From: Acidihalobacter prosperus
GTDB lineage: Bacteria; Pseudomonadota; Gammaproteobacteria; DSM-5130; Acidihalobacteraceae
Length of the DNA stretch: 64,000 nt
Assembly (NCBI RefSeq): GCF_000754095.2
Contig: NZ_JQSG02000006.1
Location: 809,501-873,500 of the forward strand
Reading direction: 5' to 3'
Part shown: in pieces, positions 1 through 8,327 of the stretch
How positions within the stretch are numbered: position 1 is the first letter of the stretch
How the letters are laid out: each line of letters starts with the position of its first letter
Notes under the pieces: model-generated
Databases searched by the model: none
What the model saw: only the letters and a program-made list of their open reading frames with translations
Told to the model about the DNA's origin: nothing
Program-made: the position numbers and the translations under genes

Positions 1-878
1 CCGATAACCAGCGTTATCCCACCGAGATCGAGCGCCCAGAACGGTGGTCGACGTCGCACCGTGAAAATGGCCACGCCACCACTTAGTGTCAGTGTCGCTA
101 CTGTCAGTCCCCCTAACCAGACAGAATTCGAGTGTGTGGTTATTGCCGCCAGGGTGGGCATAAGTGATAAATAGAAACCACCTAATGCCCAAACAGCCAC
201 ATTGATCGGTGTGATCGCCAGCAGCGCTGATCTCGCGCTGTCCGGCACCGCTATGTGAGGTCGCAAGGAATGCCAAACCCCGGATCGCTTCTCCGAGGTC
301 TCTGGCGTGTACCAGTTCAGCCATAGTTGCAGCACGAAAATGGCCATCAGTATGACGAATACCCAATCCAACGGCGCCGGGGCAAGTTCCACCAAAGCCG
401 TCGAGCCCAGGGCGCCCACGGTAATGCCGGCCATGGTTGCCAGCGTATTCGTCAGCGAACCTTTTTCATGATGGAGATCGACGAGCGCTGCCCCTAACGA
501 CGCAGTCGCCAATCCCGTCGCGATGCCTTGAGTTGCCCTGGCTGCCAGCAGCCAGTTGGCATTCTCGGCGGACAGAAATACACCCATGGCGACTAGTTCG
601 AGAATGAGTGCGAAGCCGATGACGCGTTTTCGCCCCAGGTAATCCGACAAACGCCCGCCAATGAGCAACGCGCCCAGCAAGGTGAATGCATAGATGCCGA
701 AAATCAGTGTCAGCAAACCTGCTGAAAACTGCCATTGCAGTTGATAGATTCGATACAGTGGCGTGGGGGCGCTGGATGCAGCTAGGTATGCCATCAGCGT
801 TACCGTATGGATCGTCAATGCGATATTCGGACGCAGTTTCCTGCAGTTTATATCTGAGGTTGCCGGGTCGACTTTCAT
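1..878 (-). CDS. MFS transporter, C-terminus cut by window edge
   Basis: Major facilitator superfamily inner-membrane transporter; substrate unknown. Reading the minus strand from an ATG at 878 gives one uninterrupted frame to base 1 (about 292 residues, no stop). A cytoplasmic N-terminus is followed by several hydrophobic helices. The family A-motif is visible as GGRLSDYLGRKR, between helices 2 and 3. An AGAGGG ribosome site lies just upstream of the ATG. It follows the oxidoreductase gene at 964-1644 on the same strand with an 85-base gap, so both may be driven from the promoter region shared with the divergent LysR gene. The family is clear from the motif and hydrophobicity; a drug or sugar exporter role is only a guess. 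Confidence 0.85.
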   Translation of the reverse strand, partial: MKVDPATSDINCRKLRPNIALTIHTVTLMAYLAASSAPTPLYRIYQLQWQFSAGLLTLIFGIYAFTLLGALLIGGRLSDYLGRKRVIGFALILELVAMGVFLSAENANWLLAARATQGIATGLATASLGAALVDLHHEKGSLTNTLATMAGITVGALGSTALVELAPAPLDWVFVILMAIFVLQLWLNWYTPETSEKRSGVWHSLRPHIAVPDSARSALLAITPINVAVWALGGFYLSLMPTLAAITTHSNSVWLGGLTVATLTLSGGVAIFTVRRRPPFWALDLGGITLVI

Positions 879-963
879 ATGGCCCTCTGTTTTGCACGCG
901 CCCAATGAGGGTGAAGCAAAGTGCTGGTTTGCTCGCGAGATGGCTGTAAATTAGTGGTTCGCG

Positions 964-1644
964 CTAAGGTTTGGACTTCTGTAAGCGTTGGGCATACCAG
1001 TGTCCCTCGGGCACCCAGTCGTCCCATGCCGTGGTGAGTAACTTTGCCTGTAGTTCAGATTTGCTTAATGACTGGCAATAAACCGGGCGTCGTCGTTCAA
1101 AACGCCACCCCTCATAGAGCACGCCGGCATCAACGGCATCGTAGCCAATTTGATCCAGAAATCGAGAGGTGGCCGCCTTCGCATCGCTGTCGTCACCCGC
1201 CATGGGTATGGCTCGCCTGTCAGGAGCATCTGATGGACGCGCATCGGGAATTACGTCTTCGACCAAAATCGAATTGAGTACCTTGACAACACGTGATTTG
1301 ACCAAGTGGCGCGCAAGCAATTCGGCCGTCGTTATTTCGCCACGCTCCAATTCCTCTACACGCCCTAGCTGAGGAAAATAATTTTGCGGATTGAGTATGG
1401 TTTTACCGATAAGAGGTGTCTGGGGTACAATCCGGAAAGCCTGGACATAGATCGCGATAATAATCAGTTCGCCAAATTCGGCTGCTTCTTCTACCGTGCC
1501 GGCAAGGCTACCGATTGTTCTACTTATCGCGTGCAGGGAATTCGGCCCGCGCGAATTACTCAGCATCACTTCATGCCCTGCTCGTACGGCCAACCCGCCT
1601 ATCGACTGTGCCATTCTGCCGGCGCCAATAATCCCGATCTTCAT
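964..1644 (-). CDS. NADPH-dependent F420 reductase-like oxidoreductase
   Basis: Predicted NADP-binding oxidoreductase of the coenzyme F420-dependent reductase/ProC-like Rossmann family, 226 residues, cytoplasmic. The N-terminus MKIGIIGAGRMAQSIG carries the dinucleotide-binding GxGxxxxxxG pattern, and the sequence LNPQNYFPQL in the middle is typical of the family. I chose the ATG at 1644 because the Rossmann strand begins directly there and a GGAG site lies 7 bases upstream. The open frame continues 30 codons further to 1734 but gives a non-homologous looking leader. It is divergent from a LysR regulator, a frequent arrangement for this family, and probably co-transcribed with the MFS gene. 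Substrate unknown. Confidence 0.85.
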   Translation of the reverse strand: MKIGIIGAGRMAQSIGGLAVRAGHEVMLSNSRGPNSLHAISRTIGSLAGTVEEAAEFGELIIIAIYVQAFRIVPQTPLIGKTILNPQNYFPQLGRVEELERGEITTAELLARHLVKSRVVKVLNSILVEDVIPDARPSDAPDRRAIPMAGDDSDAKAATSRFLDQIGYDAVDAGVLYEGWRFERRRPVYCQSLSKSELQAKLLTTAWDDWVPEGHWYAQRLQKSKP

Positions 1645-1776
1645 AGACACTCCAGACGGGCAACCAAGGATGTCGGGTGCCGTGACAATGCGAATCTCAG
1701 GAGGATGATATGCAGGGTTGCGTCTATCCATCAATGCTATGATTGGTGATATCTAACACAACATTTTGGGATATAT
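1645..1776. promoter_or_regulatory. Divergent promoter region, LysR target
   Basis: This 132-base gap separates the divergent oxidoreductase and LysR genes. On the plus strand an extended -10 (TGC then TATGAT, 1735-1743) sits 33 bases before the LysR start codon. GATATC (1748-1753) and GATAT (1770-1774) flank an AT-rich stretch and could be part of a regulator site. That LysR proteins bind between themselves and a divergent target is general family behaviour; the exact operator here is inferred. Confidence 0.4.
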
Positions 1777-2625
1777 ATGAGTAGGTCCGTCCTTGATGTT
1801 GATGCCGTGCGTGCGTTCGTCACGATTGTCGATTTTCAGAGCTTCACCAAGGCAGCAGATGCGCTTGGCACGACTCAGGGGGCGATCAGTGTCAAATTGA
1901 AACGCCTTGAGGCGCGTCTAGGACACAAGCTGATCGAACGCACTCCGCGATGGGTACGCCTGTCGGCGCAAGGCGCCGTATTTCTGAATGCTGCGCGTGA
2001 ATTGCTTTCGGCTCATGACCGTGCAGCCGCAGCCCTCATTTCGGAACGGCGCCACTTCAGGCTGGGTATCGCCGAGCATGTAGCCGGGCCTGAAATCCCT
2101 GCTTTGCTCGCACGACTGAATGAGCGCGATCCTGGTTTGACCATAGAGGTTCGTATCGATAGCTCGCGAGCCCTACTGAGTACCTACGATGACGCCAAGC
2201 TGGATGCCGTCATCGTCCGGCAAGAAGATGATCCTCGTGATGGCGAGGATCTGGGGCCAGAGCATTACGGCTGGTTCGCATCCCGGAATTTCAAGTGCCG
2301 GTCTGGGGATCCGCTACCTTTGGTTGCACTGGCACCCTGCTGCAATTTGCGCGATCTCGCAACGAATTCCCTCGATGAGGTGGGGCTTGAGTGGGTAGAG
2401 GTCTTCGTTGGCGGAGGACAGACTGCCGTTGTCTCCGCCGTGTCAGCGGGCCTCGGCATCGCCGCCTTGGCACGCCGACTCGCCCCTGCCGATACTCTAG
2501 AAATCAGCCAGGATTATGGCCTGCCTAAACTCCCAAGCACGCGCATCGTGCTGCATTCGAAGTTTACCGATCAACGTTCGCGCGAGGCGCTAAGAGCAAT
2601 ATCCGCAGCCTGGAGAAAGCAATAA
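1777..2625 (+). CDS. LysR family transcriptional regulator
   Basis: LysR-type regulator, 282 residues. The winged helix-turn-helix occupies about residues 5-64 (FVTIVDFQSFTKAADALG, then TQGAISVKLKRLEARLG), followed by the linker helix and a periplasmic-binding-protein-like effector domain. The effector domain is slightly short for the family (usually 290-310). The ATG at 1777 has a GGGA site nearby and puts the HTH at the expected distance from the N-terminus. It probably controls the divergent oxidoreductase/MFS pair. The effector is unknown. Confidence 0.93.
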   Translation: MSRSVLDVDAVRAFVTIVDFQSFTKAADALGTTQGAISVKLKRLEARLGHKLIERTPRWVRLSAQGAVFLNAARELLSAHDRAAAALISERRHFRLGIAEHVAGPEIPALLARLNERDPGLTIEVRIDSSRALLSTYDDAKLDAVIVRQEDDPRDGEDLGPEHYGWFASRNFKCRSGDPLPLVALAPCCNLRDLATNSLDEVGLEWVEVFVGGGQTAVVSAVSAGLGIAALARRLAPADTLEISQDYGLPKLPSTRIVLHSKFTDQRSREALRAISAAWRKQ

Positions 2626-3032
2626 TGGCTGATTATGGGCGAGTGTGCCGGCCCGTTTGAATATTGACTCGTGTTGATTCTGGAAGTCCTGCTGATCTTG
2701 AACAGGAGAGGCTGGGACGCGATTGTGGAGCCTAAATTTCCGTTTACCACCTTCGTCATACCTGTTCCCGGATGGGGTGTACTACTTCATAAGCGAATTG
2801 TTTAGTGGCGATACCATTTCGCGCTTTTACATTAGCGCTCTGATTGGGCTATTCATTCAATTCATCGTTGTTACAAGGTAGTGACCGCTAAGCGTGTTAT
2901 GGCTGACTCCAAAAAGGTTGTTGTAAAGACCACTCGGGGTCGTTTGTGTCCATCCCATCTCTCCCCAACTTTCACCCCTCCCCATGGTCTTACCAACCAA
3001 CACTTATCAAAAAACACTGACCGGGAGAGTCA
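2626..3032. other. Intergenic region with a possible membrane-protein remnant
   Basis: No complete gene is seen here. From a GTG at 2777 to a TAG at 2881 a 34-codon frame ends in a hydrophobic stretch (FYISALIGLFIQFIVV). It reads like the C-terminal tail of a lost membrane protein, but it has no clear start or ribosome site. The last 60 bases are the AT-richer leader of the next lipoprotein gene. Confidence 0.4.
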
Positions 3033-3446
3033 ATGAAAACACAGGCTGTATGGATGATCGGGCTGGTGGTCGCAACCGCGACCCTGGCCGGGTGCGATGT
3101 GCCGGTGGGGTATCCCGGGCCGGTGTTGTATCCGGTGGTGCCGATCTACGGCGGGCGGCCGCATGAGGAGGATCATGGCGACGGGCATGACGGGCCACCG
3201 CCGGGGCGTTATGCGCAGCCGATGGGGTCGGCCGAGGGGCACGGGTATTACCCGCCGCCACTGCCGGCGCGGGCGTATCCCGACCGGTATCCGCCTGAGC
3301 ATCCCGATCGTCGGCAGGCGCCGCCGCGCGACGAGCGTCGTCAGCGGCAGTCCGACCGCCATCAGCGACAGGACCGCCGGCAGCGGGATCGTCACCATCG
3401 GCGCGACGAACGCAAGCGCGAGGACTCGCCGCAGCAGCAGGATTGA
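3033..3446 (+). CDS. Small His/Arg/Pro-rich lipoprotein
   Basis: Predicted lipoprotein of 137 residues, function unknown. A short signal peptide ends in a lipobox LAGC (cysteine 21). The mature part begins with a Pro/Gly/Tyr-rich segment (GYPGPVLYPVVPIYGG). It then becomes highly polar, with many histidine, arginine and glutamine residues (RHQRQDRRQRDRHHRRDERKRE). A GGGAG ribosome site precedes the ATG. The composition suggests a disordered, basic, possibly envelope- or metal-associated tail, but no domain is recognised. It stands next to another small exported protein on the same strand. Confidence 0.75.
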   Translation: MKTQAVWMIGLVVATATLAGCDVPVGYPGPVLYPVVPIYGGRPHEEDHGDGHDGPPPGRYAQPMGSAEGHGYYPPPLPARAYPDRYPPEHPDRRQAPPRDERRQRQSDRHQRQDRRQRDRHHRRDERKREDSPQQQD

Positions 3447-3570
3447 TCTCGCAGGGCGGTGCGTTTGATCCGTTGCCCGCCCTGCGTACCCGCGGCCGGG
3501 TGACCGGCCGTTCGGGTGAGGGGATTCGCAAGAGTAGGAACTCGTCCGCCTTAGCCGTTGTCGACAGGCC

Positions 3571-3624
3571 GGGATCGATTGATGCGATCCCGCCGGCGCC
3601 CGGACCTCGGGAGCGCCGGTTTTT
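3571..3624 (+). terminator. Stem-loops between the two small exported genes
   Basis: Two adjacent hairpins: GGGATCG/CGATCCC (3571-3591) and CCGGCGC/GCGCCGG (3593-3619). The second is followed by TTTTT at 3620-3624, as in an intrinsic terminator. It lies 24 bases before the next start codon, so it could also act as a leader structure. Confidence 0.45.
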
Positions 3625-3647
3625 GGCTTTGCAACAGAGGAGGTTTC

Positions 3648-3950
3648 ATGTCTGGACATCGACCAGCAAGATTGATTTTGGGGGCCGGACTGGCCGTGGG
3701 CATGCTTGTGAGCGGGGCGGCATTTGCCGGGTCGCAGAGCAGTGCGAGCGCCGGGCCGGGAATGCACGGCTCCTTCAATATGTACGCCAAGCCGTCGCAC
3801 GGCCAAGGTACGATGCAGGGCTCGACCGCAACCGGCAGCAGCAGCGGTACGAAGCACAAGCGTAGCCTGTACGGCGAGGGCGGCATGCAGAGCCAGTTCG
3901 GTTCTTCGGGCATGGCCGCCAACGGCAGCGCGCAGGGCTCCAAGGGCTAG
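3648..3950 (+). CDS. Small secreted Gly/Ser-rich protein, unknown function
   Basis: Predicted exported protein of 100 residues. The ATG at 3648 is preceded by a near-perfect GAGGAGG site. It begins a classical signal peptide (basic start, then LILGAGLAVGMLVSGAAFA, cleavage after AFA). The mature protein is low complexity, rich in glycine, serine and methionine, with a KHKR patch and no cysteines. No known domain is recognised. A longer frame opens at 3558, but its start has no ribosome site and would bury the signal peptide. Confidence 0.7.
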   Translation: MSGHRPARLILGAGLAVGMLVSGAAFAGSQSSASAGPGMHGSFNMYAKPSHGQGTMQGSTATGSSSGTKHKRSLYGEGGMQSQFGSSGMAANGSAQGSKG

Positions 3951-3959
3951 TCCTGGGCC

Positions 3960-4013
3960 GGCGGGGCCGTCCTGGCCCCGCCGCACCGGCGCGAGGCGTG
4001 CGTCTCGCGCCGG
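3960..4013. terminator. Double hairpin between convergent genes
   Basis: Two strong GC stems lie between converging genes. GGCGGGGCC/GGCCCCGCC (3960-3982) has 9 pairs and a 5-base loop. CCGGCGCGAG/CTCGCGCCGG (3986-4013) has 10 pairs and an 8-base loop. There is no long T run, so this would be a structural or bidirectional terminator. Confidence 0.55.
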
Positions 4014-4043
4014 TTCCGTTCCCCGGGTGTCCGTCCGGGAGCG

Positions 4044-5213
4044 TCACTTCCCTCCGAGCAGATTCTCGACCAGCGCGACCCACAGCTCGATGCCGTGGGC
4101 GATGGCGGCGTCGTTGAAGTCGTAGGCGCAGCTGTGCAGCGAGGCCTCGTGCTCGGCGTCGCGGATGCCGAGCCAAAGGTAGGCGCCGGGCAGACGCTGG
4201 GTGAAGAAGGAGAAGTCCTCCGCGCCCATCGAGGGGGTGGGCGGGCGGTCGCTTTCGCGCAGGCCGTCCACGCGCGTGGCGGCGCGGCGCAGGTCGGCGA
4301 CCTCGACGGCGTGGTTGAAGGTCACCGGATACTGTGGCTGGTAGTCGAGTTCGGCCTCCATGCCGTAGAGCGCGGCGACGCTCTGCGCGGTTTCTCCCAT
4401 CGCCTCGCGGATGTTTGCCTGGGTGTCCGGCTGCAGGGTGCGCACGGTGCCGGCGATGTGCGCCTCAGCCGGGATCACGTTGTACGCGGTGCCGGCATGG
4501 ATCTGGGTGACGGTGACCACGGCCGGGTCGGTCGGCGCGGCGATGCGCCGCGTGAGCCCGGACAATGCGGCGGTCAGCGCGGCCACGGCGCCGGCGGTGT
4601 CCTGGGTGCGGTGCGGCCAGCCGGCGTGCCCGCCGCGACCGCGCAGACGGATGTCCCAGGCATCGGAGGCGGCCATGCACGGGCCTTCGAGGATGGCGAA
4701 CTCGCCCAGCGGCAGGTCGGGCCAGTTGTGCAGGCCGTAGATGCGTTCGATGCCGAAGTCCGGCCAGCGTGGGTCTTCGAGCATGGCGCGGGCGCCGGCC
4801 TCGCCTTCCTCGGCGGGCTGGAACACGAAGGCCACGGTGCCGGCGAAGTCGCGCCGGGTGGCCAGCGCGCCTGCGGCACCCAGCAGAATCGCGGTGTGGC
4901 CGTCGTGTCCGCAGGCATGCATCACGCCGTCGCGGGTGGAGCGGTGTTCGCGCTGCGCGCATTCGGTCAGCGGCAGGGCGTCCATGTCGGCACGCAGGGC
5001 GATGGTCGGCCCCGGACGTGCGCCCTGTAACAGGGCGACGACGCCGGTGCCGCCGATGCCGAATTGCGGTTCGTAGCCGGCCTCGCGCAAGCGTTCGAGC
5101 ACGTAGGCGGAGGTGTCGAACTCGCGGTAGGCGAGTTCGGGATGGCGGTGCAGGTGACGGCGCCAGCCGATGGCGGCGTCGATGAATTCGGGGTGCGGAT
5201 AGAGCTTGGTCAT
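4044..5213 (-). CDS. M20 family amidohydrolase (hippurate hydrolase-like)
   Basis: Predicted zinc-dependent M20 amidohydrolase/aminoacylase, 389 residues, cytoplasmic. It hydrolyses N-acyl or peptide-like amide bonds in characterised relatives. Metal-binding and catalytic signatures are visible: LRADMDALP (about 73-81), CGHDGH (101-106) and QPAEEG (132-137). The C-terminal SMGAEDFSFF motif is typical of the hippurate/IAA-amino-acid hydrolase subgroup. I start at the ATG encoding MTKLYPHPEF; an in-frame ATG at 5294 would add an unlikely leader. It is the last gene of the long uptake block and directly follows a binding-protein gene, so it may release the end product from an imported conjugate. 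The true substrate is unknown. Confidence 0.9.
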   Translation of the reverse strand: MTKLYPHPEFIDAAIGWRRHLHRHPELAYREFDTSAYVLERLREAGYEPQFGIGGTGVVALLQGARPGPTIALRADMDALPLTECAQREHRSTRDGVMHACGHDGHTAILLGAAGALATRRDFAGTVAFVFQPAEEGEAGARAMLEDPRWPDFGIERIYGLHNWPDLPLGEFAILEGPCMAASDAWDIRLRGRGGHAGWPHRTQDTAGAVAALTAALSGLTRRIAAPTDPAVVTVTQIHAGTAYNVIPAEAHIAGTVRTLQPDTQANIREAMGETAQSVAALYGMEAELDYQPQYPVTFNHAVEVADLRRAATRVDGLRESDRPPTPSMGAEDFSFFTQRLPGAYLWLGIRDAEHEASLHSCAYDFNDAAIAHGIELWVALVENLLGGK

Positions 5214-5316
5214 GTGTTGCAGACGCTCCGGTTGAGGGCCATGACGGCCACGGGAAACGACATGCATGCGGCATGCCGCCCATGCGGACGGCACGCCTCG
5301 AACCGTGCCGGGACGA

Positions 5317-6954
5317 TTACTGAGCGTAGTACAGGCTTTGCGGCCAGATGTAGCCCAGCGGGCTGAGGTAATCCTTCACGCCGTGCAGCCGCGGGTCGTA
5401 CTTGACCAGATAGCCGGGCGATGGCCGGAACAGCACCGGCAGCTGTTCGGCGACGTAATCCTGGTAGCGATACAGCGCCTTGAGGCCGGGATCGCTGGTC
5501 GAGGCACTGATCAGGGCGTCCATCTTGGGATCGCTGTAGTTGCCGTAGTTGGCGCCGCCGCCAGTATCGAACAGGCCGTCGCCGGTGGGGTAGTAGTCGG
5601 GGGCGTAGATCCAGGCCATCATCGCCGCCTGCCAGTGACCGCCGGGGCGCACCTCGGCCAGTTCCTGGTTGAAGGGCACCAGACGAATGCGCAGGTCGAC
5701 GCCGATGGCGCGCCAGGTCTGCTTGATGATCTCGGCCTCGGCGATGCGGTGCGGCGTGCCGCTGGTGACCAGCAGGGTGAGCGTCAGGCGCTGCCCGTTC
5801 TTGCGCCGGATGCCGCCCGGACCCGGCATCCAGCCGGCCTCCGCGAGCAGCTTGCGCGCGCGGGCCGGGTTGTACTGAGCCTTTGGATGGGCATCGGCGG
5901 CGCGCTGCGCGGGCGAGAGATAGGTCGGCGGCACCGCCGGCACGGGGCCGAAGTTCGGCGTGCCGAGGCCGTGCAGCGCGGCCTGGATCAGCAGCGGCTG
6001 GTCGATGGCGAGCTGCAGGGCCTGGCGCACCTTGAGGTCGCGCAGCCAGGAGACGGCCGGGTTGTCGAAATTGAGCGCGATGTAGCTGACGTTGAAGCCG
6101 CCCGGATAGAACTGGCCCTTGAGGTCGGCGACCATGCGCTTGGCCGGGATCAGCGAGGGCGGGACGTGACCGAGCTGCAGCTCGCCGGTCTTGAGCGCTG
6201 CGAAGGCGGACTGGCTGTCGGTGTACATGTGGAGCACGAAGTGCTTGATGTGCGGTTGCGGCCCGGAATATTTCGGGTTGGCGACGAAGCTCATGTAGCG
6301 GCCGGCCACGTACTGGGCGAGGCGGTAGGGGCCGTCGGTCACCGCGGCCATCGCCGTCTGGTTCTGGCGCTTGACCAGTTCGTCCACCTTCATGTCGTGC
6401 CAGGCGTGGCGCGGCAGCGGGCGCAGCTGGGTCAGGCCGTTGAGCTCGAACCAGTGCGGATTGACCGGGTGGCGGGTCTCCACGCGCAGGGTGTCCGGCG
6501 AGGGCGCGGTTATCGATTTCACGATGCCGGGCATGCCGCCGATCCCGGCGTTGAGGTAGCGCGCGCCGTAGGCGCGGATCAGCTGGAAGTCGTAGATGAC
6601 GTCGTCCGCGGTGACCGGGCTGCCGTCGGACCAGCGCCAGGGCTTGAGCTTGAGGGTGAACACCGTGTCGTGATCCGACACGGCGACCCCGCTGGCGATG
6701 CTGCGCGCGTAGTCCAGGCGCAGGTCGTTGCCCACCCACAGCAGATAGGGAAACATCAGCAGGATCGCCTGTTCGTTGCCCACCGAGTCGTTGTTCACCA
6801 CGGGCAGCAGCGAGTTGACGATCATCGGTGCCGACAGACCGACGCCGGTACAGGTGGCCACGCTGTCCGGGGTCGCGGCACGGGCGGCGCCGCCGCAGGC
6901 GAGGATCAGGGAAAGGGCCGCGAGAGCGGCGCGCGTCGGCGAGCGGTGGAGCAT
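5317..6954 (-). CDS. Family 5 periplasmic substrate-binding protein
   Basis: Peptide/nickel-type (SBP_bac_5) solute-binding protein of 545 residues, expected in the periplasm. The N-terminus has a signal sequence ending near ARA-A; a cysteine in it (LILAC) leaves open a lipoprotein anchor. Family features follow: ASGVAVSDHDTVFTLKLKPWRWSDG, then PVTADDVIYDFQL. The ATG at 6954 has an AAGGA site six bases upstream. It lies downstream of tldE and upstream of the M20 gene on the same strand. Sequence layout resembles the binding protein at 13603-15249 more than the tandem pair at 20315-23745. Confidence 0.92.
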   Translation of the reverse strand: MLHRSPTRAALAALSLILACGGAARAATPDSVATCTGVGLSAPMIVNSLLPVVNNDSVGNEQAILLMFPYLLWVGNDLRLDYARSIASGVAVSDHDTVFTLKLKPWRWSDGSPVTADDVIYDFQLIRAYGARYLNAGIGGMPGIVKSITAPSPDTLRVETRHPVNPHWFELNGLTQLRPLPRHAWHDMKVDELVKRQNQTAMAAVTDGPYRLAQYVAGRYMSFVANPKYSGPQPHIKHFVLHMYTDSQSAFAALKTGELQLGHVPPSLIPAKRMVADLKGQFYPGGFNVSYIALNFDNPAVSWLRDLKVRQALQLAIDQPLLIQAALHGLGTPNFGPVPAVPPTYLSPAQRAADAHPKAQYNPARARKLLAEAGWMPGPGGIRRKNGQRLTLTLLVTSGTPHRIAEAEIIKQTWRAIGVDLRIRLVPFNQELAEVRPGGHWQAAMMAWIYAPDYYPTGDGLFDTGGGANYGNYSDPKMDALISASTSDPGLKALYRYQDYVAEQLPVLFRPSPGYLVKYDPRLHGVKDYLSPLGYIWPQSLYYAQ

Positions 6955-7010
6955 GCGAGATCCTTGTTCGTTGTCGGAAGTGCGGTCGGGTTGCAAGCGC
7001 GGCGCCGGGG

Positions 7011-8327
7011 TCACAGGGTGACGGGCAGCGCCGCGCACAGTGCGCCGGGCAGCAGCTGGTGGCCGCTGGCACGGCGCTCGTAGCTGGAGGTGTCCTCCAG
7101 GCGATGGCGTTCGCGGCTCAGGGCGATGAGGTCGGGGCCGAGCAGGCTGTAGAGGCTGGCGTCGATGCGCATCGGCGCGAGCGGCGCGCGGATGCGGCCG
7201 TCCTCCACCCAGAAGCAGTCGTAGCGGGTCATCGCGGTGACGCGGCAGTGCGTCGGGTCGGAGAGGTTGGCGTACCACAGCCGCCCGAGGTACAGCCCGG
7301 TGCCCAGCGCGGCGAGGGCGTCGGCCTCGGCGAGGTCGCCTCCGTCCAGGGTCAGCGCGATGGGCATGCCGCTGTCGGAGTTGATCGTGCCGCCGTATTC
7401 GAGCGCGGCGCGGGGGCTGACCAGGGTGTCGCCCGCGCGGCCGTCGATCACGAGGTCGACGGCGCCCGGCAGGGCGTGCCCGGCGGCGCCGAAGGGCGGC
7501 GCGTTGGAATCCTCGCGCAGCTCGCGCAGGCGCACGTTGGGGGCGAAGCCGGCGGTGCCGCGGAACAGGCGGTCGAGCGGGCTGTTGCCGCTTTCCACCG
7601 CCTGCCGCGAGAAGCCCTGCCAGACGGTCACGCCGAGCAGTTCGGTCAGGGCCTCGGGGGCGAGGTAGGCGCGGTAGCGTCCCGGCGCGGGGGCGTAGGG
7701 TTCGCCGCCGAGCAGCGCCAGCCGCTCGCGCGCCTGCGCGAGTGCCGCGGCGGGGTCCGCGGGGCCGTCGGCCGGGGCGCTCCACTCGATCTTGACCGCC
7801 TGGTGAGTCGGGGTGAACAGGCTGGCGTCCAGCGACAGGCCGCCGCTGCGGTGGCTCAGGGCATGGCCCAGGCTGCTGGCCAGGCCGAAGCCCTGCGGGC
7901 CGGACAGGGCGATGCCGACGAGGTCGTCGTCCGCGGCGTTTGCCAGCAGCGCCTCCAGCCAGGGTTCGAGATCGCGTGCGGCGGAGAGCTGCCCGCTGTG
8001 CGCGGTACGCGGCGAAGCGTCCAGGCTGAGGTAGGGGTCGTCGGGCGTGGCGGCCAGATCGCCGCGCAGGCGTTCGATGCGCGGCGCCAGGGTGTCGAGG
8101 GCGCCGGCGTCGATGTCCCAGGTGTCCTTCACCGCGGCGCGGCCGTCGCTCAGGGTCAGCGTGAGCCGGCGCTGGTGGATGTGGCCGAGCTGGTTGATGC
8201 GCGAGCGGCTGAGCCGGGCGAAGTCGGTCTGCTCGCCGTAGACGTAGGCGAACAGGGTCTCGCCGTCGCTGGCGAGGGCGGGCAGGCGCTCGGCGAGTGC
8301 GTGGATCAGGGGCTGCAGATCGTTCAT
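7011..8327 (-). CDS. tldE: TldE/PmbA-like subunit of TldD/TldE metallopeptidase
   Basis: PmbA/TldE family protein of 438 residues, the non-catalytic partner that forms a heterodimer with TldD. The family C-terminal beta-rich region is seen (GGTINSDSGMPIALTLDGGDLAEADAL, then FWVEDGRI). No HExxxH motif is present, as expected for this subunit. The start ATG at 8327 overlaps the tldD stop by 4 bases (ATGA), which implies translational coupling. In E. coli, TldD/E trims unfolded peptides, including the microcin B17 precursor. Placement inside an importer operon suggests it acts on an imported peptide. It is somewhat diverged, so the partner role is inferred mainly from adjacency. Confidence 0.82.
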   Translation of the reverse strand: MNDLQPLIHALAERLPALASDGETLFAYVYGEQTDFARLSRSRINQLGHIHQRRLTLTLSDGRAAVKDTWDIDAGALDTLAPRIERLRGDLAATPDDPYLSLDASPRTAHSGQLSAARDLEPWLEALLANAADDDLVGIALSGPQGFGLASSLGHALSHRSGGLSLDASLFTPTHQAVKIEWSAPADGPADPAAALAQARERLALLGGEPYAPAPGRYRAYLAPEALTELLGVTVWQGFSRQAVESGNSPLDRLFRGTAGFAPNVRLRELREDSNAPPFGAAGHALPGAVDLVIDGRAGDTLVSPRAALEYGGTINSDSGMPIALTLDGGDLAEADALAALGTGLYLGRLWYANLSDPTHCRVTAMTRYDCFWVEDGRIRAPLAPMRIDASLYSLLGPDLIALSRERHRLEDTSSYERRASGHQLLPGALCAALPVTL

